Positions 24,465-34,061 are shown, numbered from the stretch's first letter. The stretch: DNA of 42,172 nucleotides from CAZQKE01 sp964593865 (GCA_964593865.1 CAZQKE010000047.1:1-42172), one strand, 5' to 3'. The notes: generated by a model from the letters alone, not told the origin. Numbers and translations are program-made.

Positions 24465-25415
24465 TTAGCGGTTCGCCAACCGACGCAGTTCCTCAAACAG
24501 TTCCCGTTCACGGGCGGTCAGATGGGTGGGCAAGCGTACCTCGGTCTTGACATACAGGTCACCGTATTGCCCCGGCCGGCGCAGGTGGGGCATTCCCTTG
24601 CCCCGGAGACGGAAGGTGCGTCCGTTCTGCGTGCCGGGCGGGATGGTTAGCATGGCATGACCGGTCATGGTCGGGACGCGGACCTCTCCGCCCAGGACCA
24701 TGGTGTACAGGTCCACGGGCACGGTGGTGTACAGGTCGTCGCCCTTGCGCTCAAAACGCGGGTCGGGCAGGACGGTCACCTTGAGGTAGAGATCGCCCGC
24801 TTGCCCGCCGGCTATCCCCGCGCCACCCTGACCGCTCACCCGCACGCGGGTTCCGGTCTTGGCCCCTGCCGGGATTTTGACTTCCAGGCGGTGGCCGTCC
24901 TTCTGCAGGATGCGCGTTGTACCGTGGTAGGCCTCCTGCAACGAGATCTCAACCGGCTGTTCCAAATCCTGTCCGCGCCGGGGGCGGGCCTGGCGGGTGA
25001 AGCCGTTCACCCGGGCGCCACCACTTCCCATTCCGCCAAAGATCTGGCTGAAAAAGTCGGAAAAGATCCCGCTTCCGCCGAACAGGTCTTCCAGGTCTTC
25101 GGGAGTGCCGTAGCGCACATGGACGCCGCCCGGCTGGCCTGTCGTCCAACGGCTCCAGTCAAAGTCGCCGGGGTCGCCACCCATGCGCTGCCAACGCCGC
25201 CAGTCGGCGCCCAGTTGATCGTATTTGCGCCGCTTTTCGGGGTCGGAAAGGACTTCATAGGCTTCGTTGATCTCCTTGAACCGCTCCTCCGCCCCCGGCG
25301 TTTTGTTGACATCGGGGTGGTATTCGCGGGCCAGGCGACGGAACGCCCGCTTGATCTCTTTTTCAGAGGCGTTCTTGTCCACACCCAAAATTTTATAATA
25401 ATCCTTGTATTCCAT
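24465..25415 (-). CDS. dnaJ: J-domain co-chaperone, DnaJ class II (CbpA-like)
   Basis: A 316-aa co-chaperone. The J domain spans 1-~70 with HPD at 33-35 ('REYHPDVNK'). A Gly/Phe-rich region (about 95-135) follows, then two beta-barrel client domains ('PVEISLQEAYHGTTRIL' and 'GDLYLKVTVLPDPRFERKG'), and a dimerisation end. The four CxxCxGxG zinc motifs of class I DnaJ are absent, as in CbpA. It stimulates DnaK's ATPase and delivers substrates. ATG 25415 has GGGAG 7 nt upstream; an earlier TTG is disfavoured. It is the third gene of the operon, 174 bp after grpE. Confidence 0.93.
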   Translation of the reverse strand: MEYKDYYKILGVDKNASEKEIKRAFRRLAREYHPDVNKTPGAEERFKEINEAYEVLSDPEKRRKYDQLGADWRRWQRMGGDPGDFDWSRWTTGQPGGVHVRYGTPEDLEDLFGGSGIFSDFFSQIFGGMGSGGARVNGFTRQARPRRGQDLEQPVEISLQEAYHGTTRILQKDGHRLEVKIPAGAKTGTRVRVSGQGGAGIAGGQAGDLYLKVTVLPDPRFERKGDDLYTTVPVDLYTMVLGGEVRVPTMTGHAMLTIPPGTQNGRTFRLRGKGMPHLRRPGQYGDLYVKTEVRLPTHLTARERELFEELRRLANR

Positions 25416-25589
25416 GTGCACTCCCAAAATTCAAAATTTCTCGTTACCGGAAACGGCCGTCGGACCCGATCTCTTCCGCAGGTCCCCGCCACGGAAACGC
25501 GCGGTAGCCTGCACGATCAAGTCCGGGAACGATCTTTTACAAAGACGCGATGTCGCCCAGGATTCTCAGGAGGCAGGGCCTCCGCTCCT

Positions 25590-26321
25590 TTAGACGGCGA
25601 CGATGACCTGGGCCGGGCGCAGCAGCGTCTCCCCCAGGCGATAGCCCGGTTGCAAGACCTGGACGATGGTATCCGGTTCGGCGTCGGCGGCTTCGCCGGA
25701 CACGGTGCTGACCGCCTCGTGCCAGCGGGGATCAAAGGGCTGATTTTCCGCCGGGATCGGCTCGACACCTGCCTGTTCCAACAACTGCAGGGCTGCCCGG
25801 TGGGTCAGCTCAATCCCCCGCCGCAGGCCGTCTATGTCATCGGCGGGAGCGGCCAACGCCCGTTCCAGGTTATCTACGACCTGGAGGAAGGCCCGCAAAA
25901 GATGCTCCCGCTCGGCGGCGATCTCGTCCTGGGCCAGCCGCCGCTGGCGTTTGCGATAGTTGTCCATTTCGGCCTGAAGGCGCAAGGCGCGTTCGCGCCA
26001 GTCTTCCGCCTCGGCCTGAGCCTGTTCCACTTGCTCTTGCTGCTCTTCGGCTTGACTTTGAGCCTGCTCCGCCTGGCCGCGTTGCTCATCCAGGGCGGCC
26101 TGCAGTCGCGCCATCTCCTCTTCCAGAGAGGCGATCTGCTCGCGCAGGGCACGGTTTTGTGCCACCAGTTCCGCCGCGGTCAGAGACGCGGGCACAGGCG
26201 GCACGACCGCCTCCAACGGCTCAACCGGCGACGCCACCGGCCTGGGTGCAGGATCGGCGACGACCGGCGGTCGGCCCGGCGGTCGGATGACACGGACCGG
26301 AACTCGTACTCGTTTGCTCAT
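25590..26321 (-). CDS. grpE: GrpE nucleotide exchange factor with long N-terminal extension
   Basis: A 243-aa GrpE, the exchange factor for DnaK. Residues 1-50 are Pro/Val/Arg-rich and probably disordered. Residues ~50-130 are a long coiled coil rich in Glu, Gln and Ala. The conserved core begins at 'LQAEMDNYRKRQRRLAQDE', followed by 'LLRAFLQVVDNLERAL', 'GIELTHRAALQLLEQAGVEPI' and the beta-wing 'FDPRWHEAVS...VLQPGYRLGETLLRPAQVIVA'. The extra coiled coil is longer than in E. coli GrpE (197 aa). It follows dnaK after 180 bp that carry a candidate internal promoter and two hairpins. Confidence 0.95.
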   Translation of the reverse strand: MSKRVRVPVRVIRPPGRPPVVADPAPRPVASPVEPLEAVVPPVPASLTAAELVAQNRALREQIASLEEEMARLQAALDEQRGQAEQAQSQAEEQQEQVEQAQAEAEDWRERALRLQAEMDNYRKRQRRLAQDEIAAEREHLLRAFLQVVDNLERALAAPADDIDGLRRGIELTHRAALQLLEQAGVEPIPAENQPFDPRWHEAVSTVSGEAADAEPDTIVQVLQPGYRLGETLLRPAQVIVAV

Positions 26322-26339
26322 AGACCTCTATCCTCACAA

Positions 26340-26438
26340 CGGGCCTGGATCGTCGGAGGACCCAGGCCCGCCATTTGCATTGTTAGATTGAAAGTCTTTG
26401 CTGGCCCCTTGTCAATGGGGGCGGAGCGGTGCTCCGCC
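26340..26438 (-). promoter_or_regulatory. dnaK-grpE intercistronic region: candidate internal promoter and two hairpins
   Basis: Candidate promoter on the minus strand: TTGACA (26415-26410), 17 bp, TTCAAT (26392-26387). Upstream of it is a hairpin GGCGGAGC/GCTCCGCC (26420-26438, 3-nt loop). Downstream is CGGGCCTGG/CCAGGCCCG (26340-26370, 13-nt loop), which would sit early in the grpE leader. The sequence TCTAACAATG here also occurs in the dnaK promoter. Confidence 0.5.
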
Positions 26439-26501
26439 CTCTGCCGGGCCGGTGGGCGGGGTTTTCGTCCCCGGCAGCGGGCCGGGGATCGCAACGCCCT
26501 C

Positions 26502-28409
<1,908 letters not shown>

Positions 28410-28450
28410 TTGTCCTATCCTCCATTCCATCATTCCTCTTTGCGGCTCAC

Positions 28451-28504
28451 ATTGTAGGGGGTCATTGTTAGAATGGAGTTAGACAAACGTTAGCGTTTTG
28501 TTAG
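28451..28504 (-). promoter_or_regulatory. dnaK promoter with four 11-bp-spaced CTAAC repeats
   Basis: On the minus strand the pentamer CTAAC occurs at 28504-28500, 28493-28489, 28482-28478 and 28471-28467, exactly 11 bp apart. Ten bp further on is TACAAT (28456-28451), a good -10. The -35 position (ACTCCA) has no match to TTGACA. This is how PhoB-type activators are placed: tandem 11-bp half-sites ending ~10 bp before the -10 and replacing the -35. Neither CIRCE (TTAGCACTC-N9-GAGTGCTAA) nor HAIR is present. Confidence 0.7.
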
Positions 28505-28517
28505 ACTTGCAGGAAGG

Positions 28518-28985
28518 TCAACCTTTGCCCAGGGCGCGGACGCGTGCCCAAACGTTCAGTACAAAGGTCAGCACCGCCGCCACCAGGAACGGCCCGGATA
28601 GGCTATCCAAAATGCGGAAGGTCTCTTGGTGCGTCCAACTGTACAGCGGCGCAAACAGGGCCTGGAGCCAGATTCCGATGTTCAGCAGGACAAAGGTCGT
28701 CCAAAAGAGAGGTTCGCTGCCCCGTTGATGCTGCCCGCGCCGCTCCGGGCGGGTGTCATCCGGAAGGGGGCGGCTCGGCAGGGGAGGCAGAAGCCACCAT
28801 GCACCGCCCATGATAAACTGGGTGAGCCAGCCGATGAGAAGGAAAGGGATATGGCTGGCCCGTAGGGTGAGGAGTTTGTCGCCCAGGGGCAGCCAGCGAT
28901 GGATGAGGAACAGCATACCCAGGATCGCACCCAGGATCAGGTAGGCGAAGGCGGTTTTAAAAAAAACGCGAGATGTGGTGGGCAT
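28518..28985 (-). CDS. Four-helix membrane protein, paralogue of the next gene
   Basis: A 155-aa protein with four membrane helices. Helix 1 carries 'FFKTAFAYLILGAILGMLFL'; helix 2 carries 'SHIPFLLIGWLTQFIMGGAWW' and 'LPPLP'. A charged loop with 'RPERRGQHQRG' follows. The order and spacing are the same as in the neighbouring protein at 28995-29420, so the two arose by duplication. The 'H..LL..GW..Q...G..YW..P' segment resembles one conserved in heme-copper oxidase subunit I and NnrS-like proteins, but only two helices match and most haem ligands are absent. It is the last gene of a three-gene operon. Confidence 0.8.
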   Translation of the reverse strand: MPTTSRVFFKTAFAYLILGAILGMLFLIHRWLPLGDKLLTLRASHIPFLLIGWLTQFIMGGAWWLLPPLPSRPLPDDTRPERRGQHQRGSEPLFWTTFVLLNIGIWLQALFAPLYSWTHQETFRILDSLSGPFLVAAVLTFVLNVWARVRALGKG

Positions 28986-28994
28986 GGTCAGCCT

Positions 28995-29420
28995 CTAGCG
29001 CAGGGGCCGGATGCGCCCCCAGATGAGGACTCCAAAGGCGGTGACGGCCACCGCCTGCAACACACCGGAAAGGGCCAGAAGCGCGGCCAACCAGGGGCGC
29101 GGCCCCATCAGGTAGAACGGCTCACAGAGGAAACGCAGCAACAGGCCGATGTTCAGGCAACCGTATGCGGTCCAAGCCAGCCGGTCCGGACCTCTGGGGT
29201 CCGGTCGTTCGCGATAGCGGGGGAACATCCAGTAGGCAACGCCCAGGGCCAATTGACTCATCCAGCCGACGACCAGCAGGTGCAGCTGGCTGAAATAGAG
29301 GACGCGCAGCCAGCGGCTGAAGGTCAGCCAACGGTCCAACAGCATCAACGCACCCAGGGCGAACGCAACGATGAGGTATGCAAAAGCGGTCTTGACGTAG
29401 ATGCGGGCAATCGGCGGCAT
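28995..29420 (-). CDS. Four-helix membrane protein, paralogue of the previous gene
   Basis: A 141-aa protein with four membrane helices: 'YVKTAFAYLIVAFALGALML', then 'SQLHLLVVGWMSQLALGVAY' plus 'WMFPRYRER', then two more. The His in 'QLHLLVVGW' and the 'YW.FPR' turn recall the oxidase/NnrS pattern, and the match is better than in the paralogue. One His could bind haem or quinone, but this is inference. ATG 29420 is four nt after the stop of the upstream gene; GTG 29444 would overlap that gene and has no ribosome site. It is 9 nt ahead of its paralogue. Confidence 0.8.
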   Translation of the reverse strand: MPPIARIYVKTAFAYLIVAFALGALMLLDRWLTFSRWLRVLYFSQLHLLVVGWMSQLALGVAYWMFPRYRERPDPRGPDRLAWTAYGCLNIGLLLRFLCEPFYLMGPRPWLAALLALSGVLQAVAVTAFGVLIWGRIRPLR

Positions 29421-29424
29421 GGCT

Positions 29425-30009
29425 TCAATCCTGACCGGGGGCACTACAACCCAAGAATTCCTCCAGTTCCCGGAGGTGGAGGGGCTTTACCAAGTCCTGC
29501 AGGCCGTAGATGACCTTCCCCAGGTCGGTGTCCTTCAGAGGGATGGTGACGGGCACGGCCAGGTTGACCGGCACCGTTTGGCTCACCGGCACAATCAGGT
29601 CCAATTGGATCGGGAGCTTCAGGCCGGAGGGCAGCTCCAAAAAGACCGTACCGTTGATCCGCCCCCCACCGGCAGGGAGGACAAAGTTGGCAGGTCTGTT
29701 CAGGGGGACCGGCGCGGAAAGCTGGGTGACGGTTGTCTGCTCCAGGGGGAGGTCAAAGACTACCGGGATCGTGTCGCTGACATAGACGGTCTCGGTGATG
29801 ACCGCGTTCTCAAAGTCCTCCAGTACGGTGTTCAGCCCGACGATGGTATCACAAGCCAAGCCCGCTTTCAGGGAGAGGATCAGATCTCGGTTCAGCCAGA
29901 GGACAAAGCCGGATAGCAACAGGATCATGACCAGGGTGAACGTAACCAAGAAGGAGAAAAAGATGGCAAATTTCTCAAAGGCCAACCACAGACGTTCCCA
30001 GCGTGTCAT
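29425..30009 (-). CDS. Membrane-anchored protein of unknown function
   Basis: A 194-aa protein with a short basic N-terminus, one membrane helix (about 12-36) and an extracytoplasmic part of ~155 residues. That part is rich in Val, Pro and Leu with alternating 'V-P-V' strands ('VSQTVPVNLAVPVTIPL'), suggesting a beta-rich domain. A Cys is in 'AGLACDTIVG' and another near the C-terminus ('FLGCSAPG'). I do not recognise a family. ATG 30009 follows AAAGGA. First gene of the operon, behind the consensus promoter at 30047-30075. Confidence 0.8.
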   Translation of the reverse strand: MTRWERLWLAFEKFAIFFSFLVTFTLVMILLLSGFVLWLNRDLILSLKAGLACDTIVGLNTVLEDFENAVITETVYVSDTIPVVFDLPLEQTTVTQLSAPVPLNRPANFVLPAGGGRINGTVFLELPSGLKLPIQLDLIVPVSQTVPVNLAVPVTIPLKDTDLGKVIYGLQDLVKPLHLRELEEFLGCSAPGQD

Positions 30010-30046
30010 CAATCTTATCCTTTCTGTGTCAAAACAAGGCACTCAT

Positions 30047-30075
30047 ATTATAACCGACAATTCCCGGTATGTCAA
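30047..30075 (-). promoter_or_regulatory. Consensus sigma70-like promoter of the 4-TM operon
   Basis: On the minus strand: TTGACA (30075-30070), 17 bp, TATAAT (30052-30047), a perfect match. Start expected near 30040, giving a ~30-nt leader with AAAGGA. Its -35 is 57 bp from the -35 of the divergent TetR promoter. Confidence 0.85.
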
Positions 30076-30132
30076 CGCGGTGAAAGCGGCTGAAGACGAT
30101 ACATGCATTCCCGGTCACGACAGCCTTGCGGC

Positions 30133-30179
30133 TTGACAAAGGATGCTCATTGTGTTAGAATGCATACCGACCGGTCGGT
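30133..30179 (+). promoter_or_regulatory. Promoter and TetR-type operator
   Basis: TTGACA (30133-30138), 17 bp, TAGAAT (30156-30161). The perfect 14-bp palindrome ACCGACCGGTCGGT (30166-30179) overlaps the expected start site near 30168. ACCGACCGGTCGGT-like sites are typical TetR-family operators, so the TetR gene that follows probably represses itself and the SDR gene. The 240-nt stretch up to the start codon holds no other gene, only the dispersed repeat at 30291. Confidence 0.85.
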
Positions 30180-30290
30180 TTGTTATTGAGGGAAGGACCG
30201 ATCCCGCCATGCTGCCGAGGAAAGATCCCGGCAGATCGCAAAGGCGGCGGCGACTCAAGGAAGGCATCCGCCCACGCGGACGCGGCCCGT

Positions 30291-30405
30291 CTGCGCCGAG
30301 CAACGTAGCACAAGCCGGAGGCTTGCAAGCCACAACTGCGATTTTCTTGCGCCACCGGGCCGGGTACATTCCCGTACATTCGTGAACGATCCGCGATTTG
30401 AGTTT
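30291..30405 (+). repeat. Dispersed repeat, copy in the TetR leader
   Basis: Begins with TGCGCCGAGCAACGTAGC (30292-30309), identical to 4281-4298. Then come a small inverted repeat (AAGCC GGAG GCTT), a CGATTTTCTTGCGCCACCGGGCC segment related to the minus strand of 11100-11160, and GTACATTCGTGAACGATCCGC, related to the TTCGTGGACGGCCCGC end of copy 1. It ends ~7 nt before GAGAGGAGGG, the TetR ribosome site. Confidence 0.75.
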
Positions 30406-30420
30406 GAGAGAGGAGGGAAC

Positions 30421-31026
30421 GTGAGCAATCAACACCGAGGGGAGGAGACACGGGAGCGCATCCTCAACGCCGCTTTGGAAGCATTTGGTCGCTACGGCTA
30501 CGATGCGACCAGCGTGGCCGAAATCTGCCGCCGGGCCGGTGTGACCAAAGGCGGTTTTTATCATCACTTTCCCAGCAAAAAAGCCCTCTTTTTGGACCTC
30601 TTGGAGCGTTGGTTGGAGGGCATTGATGCCCAGCTGGAAGCCGCCCGCTCCGGCCAGACGGTCCCGGAGGAGCTCCGACGAATGACCGGTATGGTTCGGG
30701 GCATCTTTCAGGATGCCGGGGGCAAATTGCCCATCTTTTTGGAGTTCCTGACCAAATCAGGCCAGAGTCCGGAGGTGTGGCAGGCCACCGCCGTACCTTT
30801 TCGCAAGTATCAGCAATTTTTTGCCGAAATGATCCGGGATGGCATTGAAGAAGGCTCCCTGCGTCCTGTGGACCCCGATCTGGCAAGCCGGGTGCTCATT
30901 TCTTTCGCCCTGGGTTTCTTGGCCCAGGGGCTGCTCGACCCCCTCGGCACAGATTGGGGAACGGTGGCCCAGGAAGGGGTGGACATCCTGCTGACCGGGC
31001 TACAGGCGTGCCCCCAAGGGGAGTAG
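30421..31026 (+). CDS. TetR-family transcriptional regulator
   Basis: A 201-aa repressor. The N-terminal helix-turn-helix domain reads 'ETRERILNAALEAFGRYGYD' then 'TSVAEICRRAGVTKGGFYHH' and 'FPSKKALFLDLLERWLEG'. The C-terminal ~140 residues are a helical ligand/dimer domain resembling the TetR_C_6-type regulators of lipid or drug metabolism. GTG 30421 follows GAGAGGAGGG; an ATG-like frame further upstream runs into the repeat and is not used. The operator at 30166-30179 suggests autorepression. The SDR gene begins 81 bp downstream and is likely in the same transcript, so the ligand may be a substrate of that enzyme. Confidence 0.93.
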   Translation: MSNQHRGEETRERILNAALEAFGRYGYDATSVAEICRRAGVTKGGFYHHFPSKKALFLDLLERWLEGIDAQLEAARSGQTVPEELRRMTGMVRGIFQDAGGKLPIFLEFLTKSGQSPEVWQATAVPFRKYQQFFAEMIRDGIEEGSLRPVDPDLASRVLISFALGFLAQGLLDPLGTDWGTVAQEGVDILLTGLQACPQGE

Positions 31027-31107
31027 ACCCCCGGCCCCGCCGGATCCTCCGGAGTACGGCGCGGCGACCGAGCGGGAGTTCCGGAAAAGAATCGGAAAGG
31101 ATAGAAG

Positions 31108-32112
31108 ATGAAAGTTTTAGTAACCGGTGCATTCGGCAATGTGGGTCGGAGTACCGTAGCGGAGCTACTCCTCCAGGGGCATACCGTCCGCTGCTTTGAC
31201 CTCAAGACAAAGGCCAACGAAAGGGCTGCCCACCGTTTGGGCGACCGGGTAGAAGTTGTTTGGGGGGATCTGCGCCGCCCGGACGATGTGGCGCGGGCGG
31301 TAACAGGGCAAGAAGCGGTCATCCACCTGGCTTTTATCATCCCCAAGCTCTCGGCCACGGGGGTCGAATCGGAGGCACGCCCCGCCTGGGCGCGAGAGAT
31401 CAACGTCGGCGGCACCCGAAACCTGATCGCGGCGATGGAGGCCCAACCGCATCCACCGCGGTTGCTTTTCTCCTCCTCTTTTCACGTCTACGGGCGCACA
31501 CAACACATGCCGCCGCCCCGCCATGTGACCGATCCATCCCGACCCATTGAGCACTATGCCCGGCACAAGGTCGAGGCGGAGGAAGCGATTCGCAATTCCC
31601 GGTTGGAATGGACCATCTTTCGGTTGGCCGCCGTCTTTCCGCTGGCGATGAAGATGGACCCCGGCATGTTTGACGTTCCCCTGGACAACCGCATTGAATA
31701 CGTCCACACCCGCGACGTGGGGTTGGCCTTTGCCAACGCCGTGAGCAATCCCGCCGTGTGGGGCAAGACGTTGCACATCGGCGGCGGGCCACGCTGCCAT
31801 TACCTTTACCGCCAGGTGACGGACAAGGTGCTGGACGGCATGGGGATCGGTCCGCTGCCCGCCGATGCTTTCACCACGACCCCCTTCCCCACCGACTGGC
31901 TGGATACCGAGGAGAGCCAGCGGCTGCTGCATTACCAGCGTTATACCCTAGATGATTACGTCAAGGATATGAAAAAGATGTTGGGCTTGCGGCGGCATCT
32001 GGTGCGACTGACCCGCCCCCTGGTTCGCCGCTGGCTGCTGAATCAATCACCCTATCTGCGCACCCGGCAGCCGACTCGGTCGGCAGCCTCGCTTCCGATG
32101 TCGCAGGTGTGA
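31108..32112 (+). CDS. NAD(P)-dependent epimerase/dehydratase (extended SDR)
   Basis: A 334-aa Rossmann-fold enzyme. N-terminal dinucleotide motif 'VTGAFGNVG' (G-x-x-G-x-x-G), acidic residue in 'VRCFDLKT' (Asp at the end of beta 2 favours NAD), 'VWGDLRRPDD', 'VIHLAF', catalytic Ser in 'LLFSSSFHVYG' and the Y-x-x-x-K pair in 'HYARHKVEAEE'. The last ~45 residues are basic and could lie on a membrane or nucleic acid. The substrate is unknown; sugar nucleotides and sterol-like or flavonoid-like ketones are used by relatives. ATG 31108 follows GGAAAGGA. Confidence 0.9.
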   Translation: MKVLVTGAFGNVGRSTVAELLLQGHTVRCFDLKTKANERAAHRLGDRVEVVWGDLRRPDDVARAVTGQEAVIHLAFIIPKLSATGVESEARPAWAREINVGGTRNLIAAMEAQPHPPRLLFSSSFHVYGRTQHMPPPRHVTDPSRPIEHYARHKVEAEEAIRNSRLEWTIFRLAAVFPLAMKMDPGMFDVPLDNRIEYVHTRDVGLAFANAVSNPAVWGKTLHIGGGPRCHYLYRQVTDKVLDGMGIGPLPADAFTTTPFPTDWLDTEESQRLLHYQRYTLDDYVKDMKKMLGLRRHLVRLTRPLVRRWLLNQSPYLRTRQPTRSAASLPMSQV

Positions 32113-32138
32113 GCATGGGGGGCACAAAGGCCCTACCC

Positions 32139-34031
32139 TCATAGGAGGAACACGGCAACGGCCACTACCGTACCGATGGCATACAGGAGAGGATAGACCC
32201 AGATGGAATACTGGTCTACCCGTTCGGCGGTCTCCCGTTTGTCGTTGAGCTCCAGCCGCTTCAAAAAGACGTTAAAGACGACCACAAAGGCACTGATGAC
32301 AAAGACGCCGATCAGCACCGCGTCCATGAAGGTCAGGTATCCCAAACGGGGCAGCTCACCGGAGACGGTAAAGTTGAAGGCAACAAAGACCAAAAGGTTC
32401 GCACTGGCCACGTCCACCCGCTTGCTGTAATCCTTCAGGAAGAAGGTGAACCAGGAAACCAGGATGATCAACCCGATGGGAACAAAGATGCGAAAGATGT
32501 AAAAGTTGAGGTGGCGGTTGACCTGGAAGGCCAGGGCATAACGGGCTTTGCCTTCCTCAATGCTTGTTTCCGGATGCCATTCAAGGACCTTCCACTCCTC
32601 TTCGCCCAGCGTATCGCCTACGTCGCTCAGCTCCGGAAGGGCCTGGTAGATGAAAAAAGTATCCGGGTACAGGGAGTGGATGCGGATGTAGAGATGCTGA
32701 GTGTCAAAGGGGAAGCGGGTAAAGTTAAAGTCGGGGGCCTGCAGGTCGGTGGCGAACCGCTCCTGGTAGAGGGCGCGGCCGTCGGACCAAACGACGACGT
32801 TGCGGTTTTGTACCCAGCGGTTGCCCTGCTGGTTGTAGACGGTGAATTGGGGCCACTGGACGCCCAACTCGGCAGCGTAAGCGGTAAAGGAATCACCGGT
32901 AAAGACCTTGTACTCGCAGTGGCAAGAGGATGGATCAAAGGCCAGGTTGGGGTCTTGCCATTCCATTCGCAGCTCGGCGACGACACCGAATTTTTCGGCG
33001 ACCTGGTCCACACCGGTAATCTGCTGAAGCTTGACACCCACATTCACCGGGATCGGCTCTTGGCGAACCGGCCCCTGGGCTTCGGGCAGTTGGCCTTCCA
33101 GCACCTCCGGAGCGTTGACACCCAACAGCATCCGATAGTTCCCCGACGTCCCGTTGCGGGCAGCCAAACGCAACTGGTAATTGGTTGCGTCTTGCTCGAA
33201 TCGGTACTCCAACTCGGCCGAGGTCTGCCCGCCGGATAGGTTCGCACTACGCACCGGTTTGTTACCGTAATCCTCCAACAGGAGGGCAGGGGCCAGATCG
33301 CCGGACGTGGCGGTGACATAGACATAGAGCACATCCCCCCGGCGCAACGGCCGCAAGGTCATCTCAAATTCCGGCGATTCGGCGGTCAGAGTCCCCGTGA
33401 TCTCCTGGGCATACACCCCAAACAACGAGTCTTCCCTATCCAGAAAGGCGATGGTGTCGCCGGTGGGCCGTGCTTCCCCCGTCAACACCTGGGGGGCATC
33501 CAGGCCGACAAGCAGGCGAAACGTCCCGGCAGTATCCTGCCCCGGACTGCGGGCGACCAGGAGTTGATAGTCCCCGTCGGCCGGGATGGTGAATTCCAGG
33601 GCGGCGTCGTACCCCGCACCGCCGTCGTCATCCCAGGCCAGCAGGTACTTGTCGTAGATTTCCGGCAAGGCTTCCAGCGGGTCGCGGCCCTGGGCGATCA
33701 AGCGATCTATATCCGCAAGGAACATTTCGTTGAGGTCGCTGCCTTTGATCTTGGTATCGGTTACACCGAGCAACGGGTCCAGGTTGCCCGAAGTGCCGGC
33801 CATATAGGCGTAAAGCGTTTGGCCGGCCTTGAGGTCCGGCAAGGTGTAAAACAACCCCGCACCGGGGGCGACATAACCGGAAAAGACCTGTACCTTCCCC
33901 GTCTCGGCTTGCTCTTCGCTTTGGGCTTGGGCCATGATACCGCCCGCCGCCAGACCGAGAAGAACGATGACAACGCCCGCGATCGGCATCCAGGCCGCGG
34001 GGCGGCGCACCTGCGTTACTGCTTTGTTCAT
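32139..34031 (-). CDS. Pentameric ligand-gated ion channel with duplicated N-terminal domain
   Basis: A 630-aa prokaryotic pLGIC. Signal peptide 1-~36 ('...GGIMAQAQ'). Two copies of a beta domain (about 47-187 and 209-316): 'GQTLYAYMAGTSGNLDP' matches 'GDVLYVYVTATSGDLAP', and 'LLVGLDAPQVLTGE' matches 'LLGVNAPEVLEGQ'; the pattern is PPC-like. The ligand-binding domain (about 325-505) has the Pro-loop 'RFPFDTQHLYIRI' at 439-451, without the disulphide of animal receptors. Four helices follow: M1 ~510-532, M2 ~540-557, M3 ~567-589, M4 ~610-630. In M2, 'LLVFVAFNFTVSGELP' aligns to GLIC on A-F-N and L-P, placing Leu at 9' and Asp at 2'. ATG 34031 follows GGAGG. The ligand and ion are unknown. Confidence 0.92.
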   Translation of the reverse strand: MNKAVTQVRRPAAWMPIAGVVIVLLGLAAGGIMAQAQSEEQAETGKVQVFSGYVAPGAGLFYTLPDLKAGQTLYAYMAGTSGNLDPLLGVTDTKIKGSDLNEMFLADIDRLIAQGRDPLEALPEIYDKYLLAWDDDGGAGYDAALEFTIPADGDYQLLVARSPGQDTAGTFRLLVGLDAPQVLTGEARPTGDTIAFLDREDSLFGVYAQEITGTLTAESPEFEMTLRPLRRGDVLYVYVTATSGDLAPALLLEDYGNKPVRSANLSGGQTSAELEYRFEQDATNYQLRLAARNGTSGNYRMLLGVNAPEVLEGQLPEAQGPVRQEPIPVNVGVKLQQITGVDQVAEKFGVVAELRMEWQDPNLAFDPSSCHCEYKVFTGDSFTAYAAELGVQWPQFTVYNQQGNRWVQNRNVVVWSDGRALYQERFATDLQAPDFNFTRFPFDTQHLYIRIHSLYPDTFFIYQALPELSDVGDTLGEEEWKVLEWHPETSIEEGKARYALAFQVNRHLNFYIFRIFVPIGLIILVSWFTFFLKDYSKRVDVASANLLVFVAFNFTVSGELPRLGYLTFMDAVLIGVFVISAFVVVFNVFLKRLELNDKRETAERVDQYSIWVYPLLYAIGTVVAVAVFLL

Positions 34032-34061
34032 CGGGCCTCCTTGAGCTTTGCAATCGGTTGG

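Noticed and set aside
28410..28517. CIRCE or HAIR element upstream of dnaK
   Set aside because: Neither TTAGCACTC-N9-GAGTGCTAA nor CTTGAGT-N7-ACTCAAG is present; the only structure is the CTAAC array.
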